Notes under the pieces: model-generated
Told to the model about the DNA's origin: nothing
What the model saw: the letters and a program-made list of their open reading frames with translations, nothing else
Database searches by the model: none
Translations under genes and position numbers: made by a program
In this document: piece after piece, positions 45,820 through 54,549 of the stretch
How the letters are laid out: the number at the start of each line of letters is the position of its first letter
Position numbering within the stretch: the first letter of the stretch is position 1
Assembly: GCA_002386525.1 (NCBI GenBank)
Contig: DGIS01000034.1
Coordinates: forward strand, 60,230-124,229
Direction: 5' to 3'
Length of the DNA: 64,000 nt
From: Sphingobacterium sp. UBA4616
GTDB taxonomy: Bacteria > Bacteroidota > Bacteroidia > Sphingobacteriales > Sphingobacteriaceae

Positions 45820-46734
45820 ATGGAGAATACATTTCGCTTTCATTCCTTATCGGAGTTTCACAGCTTTTGCGGTCTGCCCAAGCCAGAACATCCGTTAATC
45901 AGCTTAGTTGACTATAGTCAGGTACATTATCCTGTTAATGACAACAAATTGAATTGGATACAACATTTTTATTCGATCGGTTTAAAGCGAAATGTGAATG
46001 CCCGATTTAACTATGGTCAGCAGCACTATGACTTTGATTCGGGTATTCTTTCCTTTGTATCACCCTTACAATTTTTAAAAGTAGAAATCAATCAGGAAGT
46101 AGTGGCGCAACCCAGTGGATGGATCCTGTTGATCCATCCCGATTTCCTCTGGAACAGCGAATTGGCAAAACATATTCACCAGTACGATTTTTTCCAATAC
46201 CAAGTCAATGAAGCGCTTTTTCTTTCCGACAAAGAAGAAGCCGTGATCGTCGACATTCTCCAGAATATTGAAAAGGAATATCAGTCTAACATTGACAAAT
46301 TCAGCCGCGAACTGATTCTAAAACAGATTGAGCGCCTACTTCTTTATGCCGAGCGATTCTATGAACGGCAATTTATTACCCGAAAGCGATCCACACAGGA
46401 GCTGGTCACTAAATTTGAGCAGTTGCTGACTGCACAGTTCAGACAGGATATGCTACAGAAACATGGGATTCCAACGGTCGGCTTTCTGGCACAACAGCTT
46501 AATTTATCGCCCAACTACCTCAGCAGCCTATTGCGTATCTATACACAGCAAAATACCCAACAGCATATTCAGCATAAAATGATTGAGTACGCCAAATTGC
46601 GGCTAAGCACAAGTACACGCTCTATTAGTGAGATTGCTTATGAGCTGGGCTTTGAGCATCCGCAATCGTTCAGTAAGGTATTCAAAAAAAATACCCAGCA
46701 GAGTCCTGTTGAGTTTAGGCAATTTTTTCAATAA
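45820..46734 (+). CDS. AraC-family transcriptional regulator
   Basis: This 304-residue protein has a cupin-type N-terminal domain and a C-terminal AraC helix-turn-helix (about 205-302: VGFLAQQLNLSPNYLSSLLRIY and EIAYELGFEHPQSFSKVFKKNTQQSPVEFRQ). It follows the SDR gene and probably controls it. Such pairings are common in Bacteroidota. Confidence 0.85.
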   Translation: MENTFRFHSLSEFHSFCGLPKPEHPLISLVDYSQVHYPVNDNKLNWIQHFYSIGLKRNVNARFNYGQQHYDFDSGILSFVSPLQFLKVEINQEVVAQPSGWILLIHPDFLWNSELAKHIHQYDFFQYQVNEALFLSDKEEAVIVDILQNIEKEYQSNIDKFSRELILKQIERLLLYAERFYERQFITRKRSTQELVTKFEQLLTAQFRQDMLQKHGIPTVGFLAQQLNLSPNYLSSLLRIYTQQNTQQHIQHKMIEYAKLRLSTSTRSISEIAYELGFEHPQSFSKVFKKNTQQSPVEFRQFFQ

Positions 46735-46745
46735 ATTACTTCAAT

Positions 46746-47270
46746 TTAGTCTGCATAATAGCCTGCTAAGCCAATGCCTATCGTCCAAAAGAATTTTGAT
46801 TTTTCAAGATCCTCCAATAGCATATCTGCATTATCTTCGTATTCGCCATCGGCTTTGATTTCTTCGATCTCTTCCTGCACATCCTCTTCGGTCATCTGTC
46901 GCCAGACACCAACGGAGCTATTCAAAAATGTATAGCAATATCCTGCTTCAGCGTCGTCGACCTCACCCTGGTTTTTATCCGTTAAGATCGTTACAAGTTC
47001 AGTAGCTTCCACCTGAAATGGATTAACACCATAGATACTGATCTCCGTTTTTTCCGGATTGGGTCCATTGATGCTTTCTATAAATTCCAATGTTCCCCGA
47101 TCATTAAAATCAAGTCTCAATTCGAGTTCATCATAATAATATTGGTCGTCCAGCGCATCTGAAGGAGTACCAAGTACACTTTGAACTTCAGCACGGCCCG
47201 CACCTAAATTAACCGGACCAATACCTTCAATTTGAATCCCAACAAGTGGGACTAGTTCGATCTTTTTCAT
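46746..47270 (-). CDS. hypothetical acidic protein (immunity-like)
   Basis: This 174-residue cytosolic protein has no recognised domain. It is strongly acidic, with EEDVQEEIEEIKADGEYEDN near the C-terminus. The N-terminal part (VPLVGIQIEGIGPVNLGAGRAEVQSVLG) looks like repeated beta-strands. Together with the neighbouring SMI1/KNR4 gene it looks like an orphan toxin-immunity protein; that is inference from size, charge and location only. Confidence 0.7.
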   Translation of the reverse strand: MKKIELVPLVGIQIEGIGPVNLGAGRAEVQSVLGTPSDALDDQYYYDELELRLDFNDRGTLEFIESINGPNPEKTEISIYGVNPFQVEATELVTILTDKNQGEVDDAEAGYCYTFLNSSVGVWRQMTEEDVQEEIEEIKADGEYEDNADMLLEDLEKSKFFWTIGIGLAGYYAD

Positions 47271-47503
47271 CCGTATTCAGTAAATTATAAAAAGGATAAC
47301 TGCATAAATAACACTTGAACATCCGCTATCGTTTTATCCAATGATGAACATAGCTACAGCTCTTTGCTGACATAAATTTACACTAATTCCCATTAAATAA
47401 TTATTAACATTTTTAACTTTTCTGACGATCCTTAGCGCACATGATAATTCGCATACTCAGGCAATTATGACTAACTTTATGAATGCATCAAAAATCGACG
47501 ATT

Positions 47504-48058
47504 ATGCAACAGACGCTAGCGACATTAGACAGTTATATCCAAAAGCTAAGACCTGAACTGTATACCGATCTACAATCCCCGTTATCGGCAGAAGAGTTTA
47601 GGGCCCTTGAACAGAAATATGATATTGAGATACCTCATGATCTTAAAGCGTTCTATCGCTGGAAAAATGGGCAACGCAATACAAGTTATGAAGCATTTGT
47701 TAACAATTCGACTTTCATCCCACTAGAAGAGGCGCTCGATACAGCGCAGGAACTGACAAATATGATTGGTATGGACTTTGAAATCGAAAACTGGTGGAAT
47801 GAAAGGTGGATCCCTATATTGCACAACGGCGGTGGAAGTTACATCTGCTATGATCTAGGTGGAATCTTTACGGGACAGGCAGGTCAATTGATTGAATACT
47901 GGAATAAAGACAATGAACGGAATGTTATTGCACCTAACCTCGAAGGATTTTTAGGGCTAATTAACGACTATTATGCCCATACGCCTCAAGAAAAATTCGA
48001 TGATTTTTTCAGCCTAGATACCACAGGCGAATACCCCAAACGGTTTAAGGTGGGCTAA
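47504..48058 (+). CDS. SMI1/KNR4-family protein
   Basis: ATG 47504 gives 184 residues; an ATG at 47483 would add seven more. SMI1/KNR4 features are LSAEEFRALEQKYDIEIPHDLKAFYRWKNGQ, then WWNERWIPILHNGGGSYICYDLGG. The family is a frequent immunity protein against polymorphic toxins but also has regulatory roles. No toxin gene is adjacent here. Confidence 0.85.
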   Translation: MQQTLATLDSYIQKLRPELYTDLQSPLSAEEFRALEQKYDIEIPHDLKAFYRWKNGQRNTSYEAFVNNSTFIPLEEALDTAQELTNMIGMDFEIENWWNERWIPILHNGGGSYICYDLGGIFTGQAGQLIEYWNKDNERNVIAPNLEGFLGLINDYYAHTPQEKFDDFFSLDTTGEYPKRFKVG

Positions 48059-48074
48059 CAGAAACTCATCGCAC

Positions 48075-48599
48075 TCATTTTTTTTCTTCGTAGAATTTTT
48101 GAATTTTCTTTAAATAGGTAATCGATTTTGGAGGTCGAACACGATGTCCAAACTCTTTATGAATATAAGAAAGCGCACTTTCTTCGCCGAGCTCATAAGC
48201 CCCGAGCACATAAATTAGGGACTGATTCCTAGAAATACTATCCTTGCCTGCAAGCTCGATTCCATTTATCGTTTCTTCCCATGAAAACATATCATAAAGA
48301 TCCATATAAGCTTCTGGGCATTCGTGTCTATTTGCCATCAATTGGGCATAATAATATAACTCAGGCATTTTTAAGAGAAGCCAATAATTATTGGACACTT
48401 CATTATAAGCCTTGAAATCTCCTGCATTAATTGCTCGACGCCAAAGCGAATCAGCTACGTTCCGAGGCAGTTCCAAGTCTTTGGGATCATCAATTACTGC
48501 CTCCAGCTTTTTTTCGACATGATGGCTACATCTCAAGAACAACACACAAAAAATAACAGTAAACAGTTGTAAAATCTTTATCTCTCTTCTTTTCACCAT
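48075..48599 (-). CDS. hypothetical lipoprotein
   Basis: This 174-residue protein has a hydrophobic N-terminus and lipobox-like FLRC with acylated Cys near residue 24. The body is helical with short repeats resembling Sel1/TPR helices (WRRAINAGDFKAYNEVSNNYW). No function can be assigned. It sits between the SMI1/KNR4 gene and the frameshifted lipoprotein gene. Confidence 0.7.
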   Translation of the reverse strand: MVKRREIKILQLFTVIFCVLFLRCSHHVEKKLEAVIDDPKDLELPRNVADSLWRRAINAGDFKAYNEVSNNYWLLLKMPELYYYAQLMANRHECPEAYMDLYDMFSWEETINGIELAGKDSISRNQSLIYVLGAYELGEESALSYIHKEFGHRVRPPKSITYLKKIQKFYEEKK

Positions 48600-48667
48600 A
48601 ACTATATAACTTCTTATTTTTTAAGCAATTCGCTTCCCGCGCATCCATTGGTGTTGGTTCGCCGCGT

Positions 48668-49200
48668 TCACTTTAGACTCCGATCATTAAACATTACTTT
48701 TTTCACATAGTTGCTTTTTCCACTCGAAGCCAGAGCTGCCGAATCTGCCGAAATATAATGATAAAAAAAAGAAATCAGATCAGGAGAAGGCTCATACACC
48801 AAATAATTCAGCCTTAAAGTTCTATTATCTGGATTCAAACATAATTGACATAAGGATTTTTCATGATAAAAAACTCAATCTCTAGATTCGAGCAATAATT
48901 ATGTTTATGCCCCATATCATTCATTTCAGGTCTGTACCGCTTTAACTTATCCATTTCATCAAGAAGAATATCCCATTTCGCTAATGGAACTGTATCATTC
49001 TTGGCCGCAAAAAAATCAACCGCATGATTTCTATAAGAATCACTCAAGTAACTTTCTTGACCATACTGCTCATCAACGAATTCGCGACTGAACAAAATCC
49101 GTAACTCCTTTTCCCGCTGTTTCTCTTTGGAGCCACAGGATAAAAACAGCGTCAACATACAACAAAAAGCAACAAAAATTAAATAAGTCCTTAGCCTCAT
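48668..49200 (-). pseudogene. frameshifted lipoprotein gene of unknown function
   Basis: From ATG 49200 the frame reads a lipoprotein (MRLRTYLIF to LFLSC, acylated Cys at about residue 22) and stops at TGA 48835-48837 after 121 residues. Continuing in another frame from about 48875 down to TGA 48668-48670, the sequence codes for a plausible C-terminus (NPDNRTLRLNYLVYEPSPD, then ISADSAALASSGKSNYVKK). One extra base between 48838 and 48875, for example in TTTTTT (48868-48873) or AAAAA (48857-48861), would join them into about 177 residues. It is either a recent pseudogene, a phase-variable gene or a sequencing error. Confidence 0.75.
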
Positions 49201-49332
49201 AATACTATTGGTCTTTACACTAAACCGAAGAAAACAATAAATGCTGATTTCAAATGAATGTGTTAACAACGCACCAATTAAAATTCAGATGCAATTGTTC
49301 ATCGAATTCCATATATTCGGACCTTAAAACAT

Positions 49333-49366
49333 CCTATATACCTTTTTTTATAAAAGGTAATATAGG
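49333..49366. promoter_or_regulatory. imperfect inverted repeat before the FNR-like gene
   Basis: CCTATATACCTTTT (49333-49346) pairs with AAAAGGTAATATAGG (49352-49366), with one bulged base and a short spacer. It lies just upstream of the -7 element at 49386, so it is a candidate operator or a divergent-gene structure. Confidence 0.45.
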
Positions 49367-49385
49367 AATTTAAACGAATAGGTAA

Positions 49386-49393
49386 TACCTTTG
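49386..49393 (+). promoter_or_regulatory. candidate -7 element of the FNR-like gene
   Basis: TACCTTTG matches TAnnTTTG 40 bp before ATG 49434 and overlaps the small palindrome AGGTAATACCT (49380-49390). Confidence 0.4.
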
Positions 49394-49433
49394 GACCGAC
49401 AAAATACCGTCTCACTATACAAATTAGATTTTG

Positions 49434-50126
49434 ATGAAATCGAAAAAAGTAAATACCTGCGACCACTCCTGTCTCATGTGCCGTTATGTCTTACAAGACT
49501 GGCTCGGACAGATCGACCTTCATCGGAAGAATATCAAATTAAAAAAAGGTGAACAGTTTATCACCGAAGGAGAATCCGTTCGGGGAATTTATTTCATCCA
49601 GTCGGGACTTGTCAAAGTTCATCGCAATCTCGGGGATAAAGAAACCATTGTACGATTTGCAAAAAAAGGGGATATCGTTGGCCATCGTGGGGTCAGTACC
49701 GAACAAACTGTGTACCCTATTTCTGCAACAACCCTGGAAGTGTCGCAGCTCTGCTTCGTCGAAATGCCGTTCTTCCTGTCCACACTACGCATAAATCCTG
49801 AGCTGAGTTACCGGTTGATGTTGTTTTTTGCCGACGAACTACATCTTTCTGAACAAAAGATGACCCGCCTGACACAGCTCGCTGTTAAAAATCGTCTTGC
49901 CTGGAGCCTATTGTTACTTCACCGTGTTTTCAGCGAGGAACATAAGGATGGATATATTGGGTTATCCCTAAGCAAAAAAGACTTAGCTTCCTACGTAGGC
50001 GCTACGTACGAGACCGTATATCGTACACTGAGCGAACTTATCGAATTAGGAGCCATCATGATGGACAAAAAAGATATTTTTATTAAAAACCTCCAGCTTC
50101 TACAGGATCTATCAGAAGAAAAATAG
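49434..50126 (+). CDS. FNR-like Crp-family regulator with four cluster cysteines
   Basis: ATG 49434 gives 230 residues; a TTG one codon earlier is not used here. The N-terminus carries Cys9, Cys13 and Cys16 (CDHSCLMC), and the sensor domain has Cys107 in LEVSQLCFVEMPF, aligned with the fourth cluster ligand of enterobacterial FNR (ETSMVCEIPF). This four-cysteine layout is known to hold an oxygen-sensitive [4Fe-4S] cluster. The C-terminal helix-turn-helix has ATYETVYRTLSEL, where E and R match the FNR recognition helix residues but Ser is replaced by Tyr. It converges with the nitrite operon, a likely target. Confidence 0.85.
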   Translation: MKSKKVNTCDHSCLMCRYVLQDWLGQIDLHRKNIKLKKGEQFITEGESVRGIYFIQSGLVKVHRNLGDKETIVRFAKKGDIVGHRGVSTEQTVYPISATTLEVSQLCFVEMPFFLSTLRINPELSYRLMLFFADELHLSEQKMTRLTQLAVKNRLAWSLLLLHRVFSEEHKDGYIGLSLSKKDLASYVGATYETVYRTLSELIELGAIMMDKKDIFIKNLQLLQDLSEEK

Positions 50127-50161
50127 GGGAGCGAAACCGTCCATGACGGCTAACGACTCCC
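50125..50161. terminator. hairpin between FNR-like gene and outer-membrane protein gene
   Basis: Outer stem GGGGAG (50127-50132) with CTCCCC (50156-50161) and an inner CCGTC/GACGG stem, between two convergent genes. Confidence 0.6.
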
Positions 50162-50193
50162 CAAATCATATATTCCCTTAAAAATACATCACC

Positions 50194-50595
50194 TTAAAAT
50201 TTATACCCCATACCGACTCCCAACCTCCATTTACCATCAGCAGCACTCGTTTTTGCGGTATAGAATGCTGGCAACTGAATGGCAATATGTCGGAATACAG
50301 CTGTTAAACCAAATCCCAGAGAGGGCGTGATCCAGGAGTTCTTTGGCTTCCCCGGATCAACCTGATCTTCTTTCAGCTTTAAGCTAGGCAATAAACCGAC
50401 CAATAGGCAGCTCTTGGGTGCGAATGTATATTTCAACGCTGGCCCCGTACAATTGATGTAGGCACCATGGTCAGCATATCCTGCCACAACAATTCCTTCA
50501 AATAGACTGCCTTTTACTATTTTTTCCTGACCATACATCTGACTGCTAATCATCAACAGCAAGCATACCGTCAACAGTTTTTTCATTTGATCCAT
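50194..50595 (-). CDS. small outer-membrane protein of the nitrite operon
   Basis: ATG 50595 gives 133 residues, and ATG 50586 (MKKLLTV) is equally possible; upstream in-frame codons would run into the channel gene. A signal peptide ends at MYGQ, and the body has alternating beta-strand character ending in LGVGMGYKF, a typical outer-membrane barrel terminus. No family is recognised. The start is 5 bp after the channel stop, so it is the last gene of nirB-nirD-channel. It could help nitrite or nitrate pass the outer membrane, but this is inference. Confidence 0.7.
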   Translation of the reverse strand: MDQMKKLLTVCLLLMISSQMYGQEKIVKGSLFEGIVVAGYADHGAYINCTGPALKYTFAPKSCLLVGLLPSLKLKEDQVDPGKPKNSWITPSLGFGLTAVFRHIAIQLPAFYTAKTSAADGKWRLGVGMGYKF

Positions 50596-50600
50596 AAAAT

Positions 50601-51413
50601 TTAAGTTTGCGAAGTCGACACTTTTTCTTTTTGATGATACGTGTAATAAATGGCCATCCCAGTAAAGAGCAGTCCACCGACAATGTTCCCAGCCGTAACA
50701 ATCAGCTGATTGCACAGCCACCAGTCGGAAATCGTTACTTTTGCTCCAAACATCATTCCTGCGGGAATCACAAACATATTGACCACAGCATGCTCATAAC
50801 CTAAAGCAAAGAATATAAAGATCGGAATACCCGCCGCCAATATCTTTCCAAGCGTAGACTTCGATGTCATGGACATCACCACACCCATACACACCATCCA
50901 ATTACATAGAATGGCTTTGACAAAAGCCGAAAACAAACCCGCAGCACCATGGGCGCTGTATCCAAGTGTTTTCTTTTCACTGATTAGCATCAGACTATGT
51001 TCGATGTTTCCAAGCTGGCTCAATTGACCAGTCTCCGTGCTCGCAGCCCAAAACAAAATCGCAAAGAGTACACTACCCAGTAAATTACCTAGAAAAACCC
51101 AGAAAAGATTTGAGACCATCGCTTTAAAATTGATCTTTCCTTCAAACCACGCCAATGGTACCAAAGAAAAGCTTCCCGTCACCAGTTCGAGACCGAGGAT
51201 GACAATAATCACAAATCCTACTGGAAAAACAAATGCACCAACTAAACCCAACCCGGTCTGGGAAGTAGCCAATAGGGCAAGAGTAACAGAAATTGCCAGT
51301 AAGGCACCTGACAGCGCTCCCCGTATCAAGAGGTCTTTGATCGGAAGCGAAGATTTGTAGATAGCGGTGTTCATCATCGCACTTGCTACCTCTTTGGGGC
51401 TGATATAATCCAT
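50601..51413 (-). CDS. formate/nitrite transporter family channel (probable nitrite importer)
   Basis: ATG 51413 gives 270 residues (MDYISPKEVASAM); longer in-frame starts cut into nirD's 3' end and lack family similarity. Six membrane helices of the FocA/NirC fold are seen, with ILGLELVTGSFSLVP, LLGSVLFAIL, AILCNWMVCMGVVMS and GYEHAVVNMFVIPAGM, including the conserved histidine in GYEHAVVN. Next to nirBD it most likely imports nitrite. It is separated from nirD by 41 bp. Confidence 0.9.
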   Translation of the reverse strand: MDYISPKEVASAMMNTAIYKSSLPIKDLLIRGALSGALLAISVTLALLATSQTGLGLVGAFVFPVGFVIIVILGLELVTGSFSLVPLAWFEGKINFKAMVSNLFWVFLGNLLGSVLFAILFWAASTETGQLSQLGNIEHSLMLISEKKTLGYSAHGAAGLFSAFVKAILCNWMVCMGVVMSMTSKSTLGKILAAGIPIFIFFALGYEHAVVNMFVIPAGMMFGAKVTISDWWLCNQLIVTAGNIVGGLLFTGMAIYYTYHQKEKVSTSQT

Positions 51414-51454
51414 CGTATTTTGTTTAATAAGATTTTCGATTAACTTTTTTTTAC

Positions 51455-51802
51455 CTAAGCGGTCATTCCGATAAACACACTCCCGTTCTCCACCTTTACC
51501 GGATAGGTCTTTATTGCGCATTCGTCTCCCGAAAGACATTCACCTGTATCTAAGGCAAAGGTTTTTTTATGAAACGGACAAGCGACTTTAGGCGTCTCTC
51601 CCAAAGACCCCAGCATTCCGCGACTTAAAATCATCTGCCGCTTGTGCGGGCATTCATTCTGTGTAGCATACCACTCGTTGCGACGGGCGAAATAGAATAG
51701 TGCGACCTGCTCGTTGTTTAATTTAAGACAGACTCCACCGTTTTCAATGGCATCTTCTATCCGGCAAGCCTTCAGCCATTGCATGTCAATTTTCGTACTC
51801 AT
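51455..51802 (-). CDS. nirD: nitrite reductase [NAD(P)H] small subunit
   Basis: This 115-residue protein has a Rieske-like fold with intact ligand pairs CPH (Cys51, His53) and CPFH (Cys75, His78), so a [2Fe-2S] cluster is plausible; in some enterobacterial NirD the ligands are lost. It partners NirB in reducing nitrite to ammonium for assimilation. It starts 33 bp after nirB and precedes the nitrite channel. Confidence 0.92.
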   Translation of the reverse strand: MSTKIDMQWLKACRIEDAIENGGVCLKLNNEQVALFYFARRNEWYATQNECPHKRQMILSRGMLGSLGETPKVACPFHKKTFALDTGECLSGDECAIKTYPVKVENGSVFIGMTA

Positions 51803-51835
51803 ATGATTTCATTAAAAAGTTTAGCGATTCGCTAT

Positions 51836-54352
51836 TTAATAAGTCCTAATGTTCCAATCGGCGGCTTTCTTCTGTCCGCGAAAACTTTCAAAGCGAACAG
51901 TATCGTCCTTCTCATCAGGTGCATTTACAAAATGAACAAAGCGTTTTCGAATTTCAGGATCTTCTACAGCTGCTTTCCATTCGCAGCGATAACTGTCGAC
52001 GAGTAGCTGCATATCCTGCTCCCACGTATCACCCATCCCCAGACTATCCCCTACCACAACATTCCTGAGATAATCTATTCCGCCTTCCATTTTGTTGAGC
52101 CAGGTAGCCGTTCGCGTCAGCGGGTCTGCAGTGCGGATATAGAACATCAGAAAACGGTCTATATAACGAATACACGTTTCGCTATCAATATCCGATGCCA
52201 ATAATAACGCGTGCTGCGGCTTACTACCGCCATTGCCGCAAACATAGAGGTTCCATCCTTTTTCGGTCGCAATGATTCCAAAATCCTTACTCTGAGCCTC
52301 GGCACACTCACGTATACAGCCGCTAACGGCTGACTTAATCTTGTGTGGCGCGCGGAGCCCACGGTAACGTTCCTCTATCCGTATCGCAAAAGAAACGCTG
52401 TCGTGCAGCCCAAACCTACACCAGGTACTTCCAACGCAGCTTTTAACGGTCCGAAGCGCCTTACCATAAGCATGTCCACTCTCAAAACCTGCAGTAATGA
52501 GCTCTTCCCAGATAAAGGGCAAATCATTGAGATGTGCACCAAATAAGTCGATGCGCTGTCCACCAGTAATTTTTGTATACAGATTGTATTTCTTAGCCAC
52601 CTCCCCGATTACAATCAGTTTATCGGGGGTAATTTCACCTCCTGGAATACGCGGAACAACTGAATACGTCCCGCCCTTCTGTATGTTGGCCAGGTAACGG
52701 TCATTGCTGTCCTGAGCCACATCATTGCCCTTTCCCAAAATCATTTCATTCCAGAGACTGGCAAGCAAGGAAGAGATTAAAGGTTTACAGACTTCGCATC
52801 CATGCCCATGTCCCAGTGCATCCAACACCCGATCGTAACTTTTCAGTTCGTGGATCTTGATCAGATCATAAAGTTCCTGGCGACTCAGGTCGAAATGCTC
52901 GCAGATGGTACTCCGAATATATTTTCCTTGCTGTTTCATGGTGTAGTTGACCAGGTCTTTGACCATAGGCACACAACCTCCACATCCCGACCCCGCTCTG
53001 GTACATTTCTTTACTGCATCCGCATTTTCACAATCTCCTGTGGCCACCGCATTGCAGATTGCGGCTTTGGTGACACCTTCGCAACTGCAGATCAATGCAT
53101 CATCCGGAAGAGCTTCCAGACCAGAAGAAGGCGCTTTACTGTCACGCTGTTGCCCAAAAAGGAGAAGTTCTGGGTGTTCTGCCAATGGCAAACTATTATT
53201 AACCGTCTGAAGCAACATGTTATAACTTGCAGCTTCTCCGACGAGTATCCCGCCCAGTAGGCGCGTGCCGTCTGTACTGATATTCAACCGCTTATAAATC
53301 CCCTTATTGCGATCCTCCAGTACGATCGTATGCGCATAAGGTTCGCTGATAAAAGGATCTCCGAAACTCGCTACATCAACTCCCATCAATTTTAGCTTGG
53401 TACTCATATCAAACCCCTTAAAGGATTTGATATCACCTACGATATGAGCCGCCGCAATTTCAGCCATCTCATAACCCGGTGCAACCAGTCCATAGACCAT
53501 ATCTTCCACCAAGGCACATTCGCCGATTGCATAAATCGCAGGATCCGAGGTCTGCATCTGTGCGTTAACTCGTATTCCGCCGCGCTCGCCGACCGCAAGG
53601 CCTATTTTCTTGGCAAGCTCATCACGAGGACGTATACCAGCAGATATTACCAATAGATCTGTCTCCAGCGAGGTCCCGTCGTTAAAAGCGATTCCAGTGA
53701 GATGATGATCACCCAACAGCTGGCTTGTGGATTTTTGCAAGAGGCAAGTCAAACCCAATGCTGCTAACTTATGCTGCAAAAGTTTACTGGCATTATCGTC
53801 AATCTGACGGGGCATCAGACGCGGGGCAAATTCAATCACAGCCGTTTCTTTAAGACCAAGGTCTACCAATGCTTTAGCCGCTTCCAGTCCTAAAAGTCCC
53901 CCACCCATAACTGTGCCTGTCTTGACTTTAGCCGCATATGCTTTAATCAATTCCAGGTCTTCAATTGTACGGTAGAGGAATACACCTTCTTTGTCGATAC
54001 CAGGTATTGGAGGAACAAAAGGTGCAGAACCTGTTGCAAAAACTAAATAATCATATTTCACGGTAATCCCCTTTAGAGATGCAACTTCTTTTTCTATAAC
54101 ATTTATACCGACAACGGGATCACCTAGATGGATTTCTATATTATTTTCAGTGTACCACTCATTTTTCAACAAAAAAAGTTCAGTAACTGAAGAATATTTA
54201 AAATAATCAGTCAAATGCACACGATCATAGGCTCGAATTTGCTCTTCCGAGAAGACAACGATATCTAAATCATTCGATTTCTGCTTTAATTTTTCACAAA
54301 TCTTATTACCGACCATCCCATTTCCGACAATAACAACCTTTTTTTTATCCAT
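51836..54352 (-). CDS. nirB: nitrite reductase [NAD(P)H] large subunit
   Basis: This 838-residue flavo-siroheme enzyme shows, in order, an FAD/NADH pyridine-nucleotide reductase part (about 1-400, VVIVGNGMVGNKICEKL, TGTVMGGGLLGLEAA), BFD-type [2Fe-2S] regions (about 425-475, ICSCEGVTK and CTRAGSGCGGC; a further LGHGHGCEVCKP), and sulfite/nitrite-reductase half-domains with siroheme/[4Fe-4S] ligands in SCVGSTWCRFG and SGCIRECAEAQSKDFG. It reduces nitrite to ammonium with NADH. It leads the minus-strand operon with nirD and the channel and is divergent from cobA, which makes siroheme precursor. Confidence 0.95.
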   Translation of the reverse strand: MDKKKVVIVGNGMVGNKICEKLKQKSNDLDIVVFSEEQIRAYDRVHLTDYFKYSSVTELFLLKNEWYTENNIEIHLGDPVVGINVIEKEVASLKGITVKYDYLVFATGSAPFVPPIPGIDKEGVFLYRTIEDLELIKAYAAKVKTGTVMGGGLLGLEAAKALVDLGLKETAVIEFAPRLMPRQIDDNASKLLQHKLAALGLTCLLQKSTSQLLGDHHLTGIAFNDGTSLETDLLVISAGIRPRDELAKKIGLAVGERGGIRVNAQMQTSDPAIYAIGECALVEDMVYGLVAPGYEMAEIAAAHIVGDIKSFKGFDMSTKLKLMGVDVASFGDPFISEPYAHTIVLEDRNKGIYKRLNISTDGTRLLGGILVGEAASYNMLLQTVNNSLPLAEHPELLLFGQQRDSKAPSSGLEALPDDALICSCEGVTKAAICNAVATGDCENADAVKKCTRAGSGCGGCVPMVKDLVNYTMKQQGKYIRSTICEHFDLSRQELYDLIKIHELKSYDRVLDALGHGHGCEVCKPLISSLLASLWNEMILGKGNDVAQDSNDRYLANIQKGGTYSVVPRIPGGEITPDKLIVIGEVAKKYNLYTKITGGQRIDLFGAHLNDLPFIWEELITAGFESGHAYGKALRTVKSCVGSTWCRFGLHDSVSFAIRIEERYRGLRAPHKIKSAVSGCIRECAEAQSKDFGIIATEKGWNLYVCGNGGSKPQHALLLASDIDSETCIRYIDRFLMFYIRTADPLTRTATWLNKMEGGIDYLRNVVVGDSLGMGDTWEQDMQLLVDSYRCEWKAAVEDPEIRKRFVHFVNAPDEKDDTVRFESFRGQKKAADWNIRTY

Positions 54353-54366
54353 GATCCTGTTTTTAT

Positions 54367-54380
54367 TGTATAAAAATCAA
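54367..54380 (-). promoter_or_regulatory. FNR-like palindromic site 1
   Basis: On the minus strand TTGAT-TTTT-ATACA: the first half matches the classical FNR half-site exactly. It is 14 bp before the nirB start codon. Confidence 0.4.
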
Positions 54381-54437
54381 TTTATAGTTTCAACAAGACT
54401 AATTTATGGAATAAAAAATTAAAAAATCAAAATAAAT

Positions 54438-54451
54438 ATGATTTTTATAAC
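54438..54451. promoter_or_regulatory. FNR-like palindromic site 2
   Basis: ATGAT-TTTT-ATAAC, a partial palindrome also embedded in a larger inverted repeat AAAAATCA (54422-54429) with TGATTTTT (54439-54446). It lies between nirB and cobA. Confidence 0.45.
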
Positions 54452-54489
54452 ACTTTTTCATAAAAAACACATTAAAAATACATTAAAAC

Positions 54490-54503
54490 ATGATTTTTAT
54501 CAT
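54490..54503. promoter_or_regulatory. FNR-like palindromic site 3
   Basis: ATGAT-TTTT-ATCAT has perfect 5-bp arms with the 4-bp spacing of FNR sites (consensus TTGAT-N4-ATCAA). It is centred 52 bp from site 2 and 47 bp before the cobA start. Confidence 0.5.
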
Positions 54504-54549
54504 ATTATTTATTATTTTTATAGATATAAACGATTGAAAAATAAATAAA

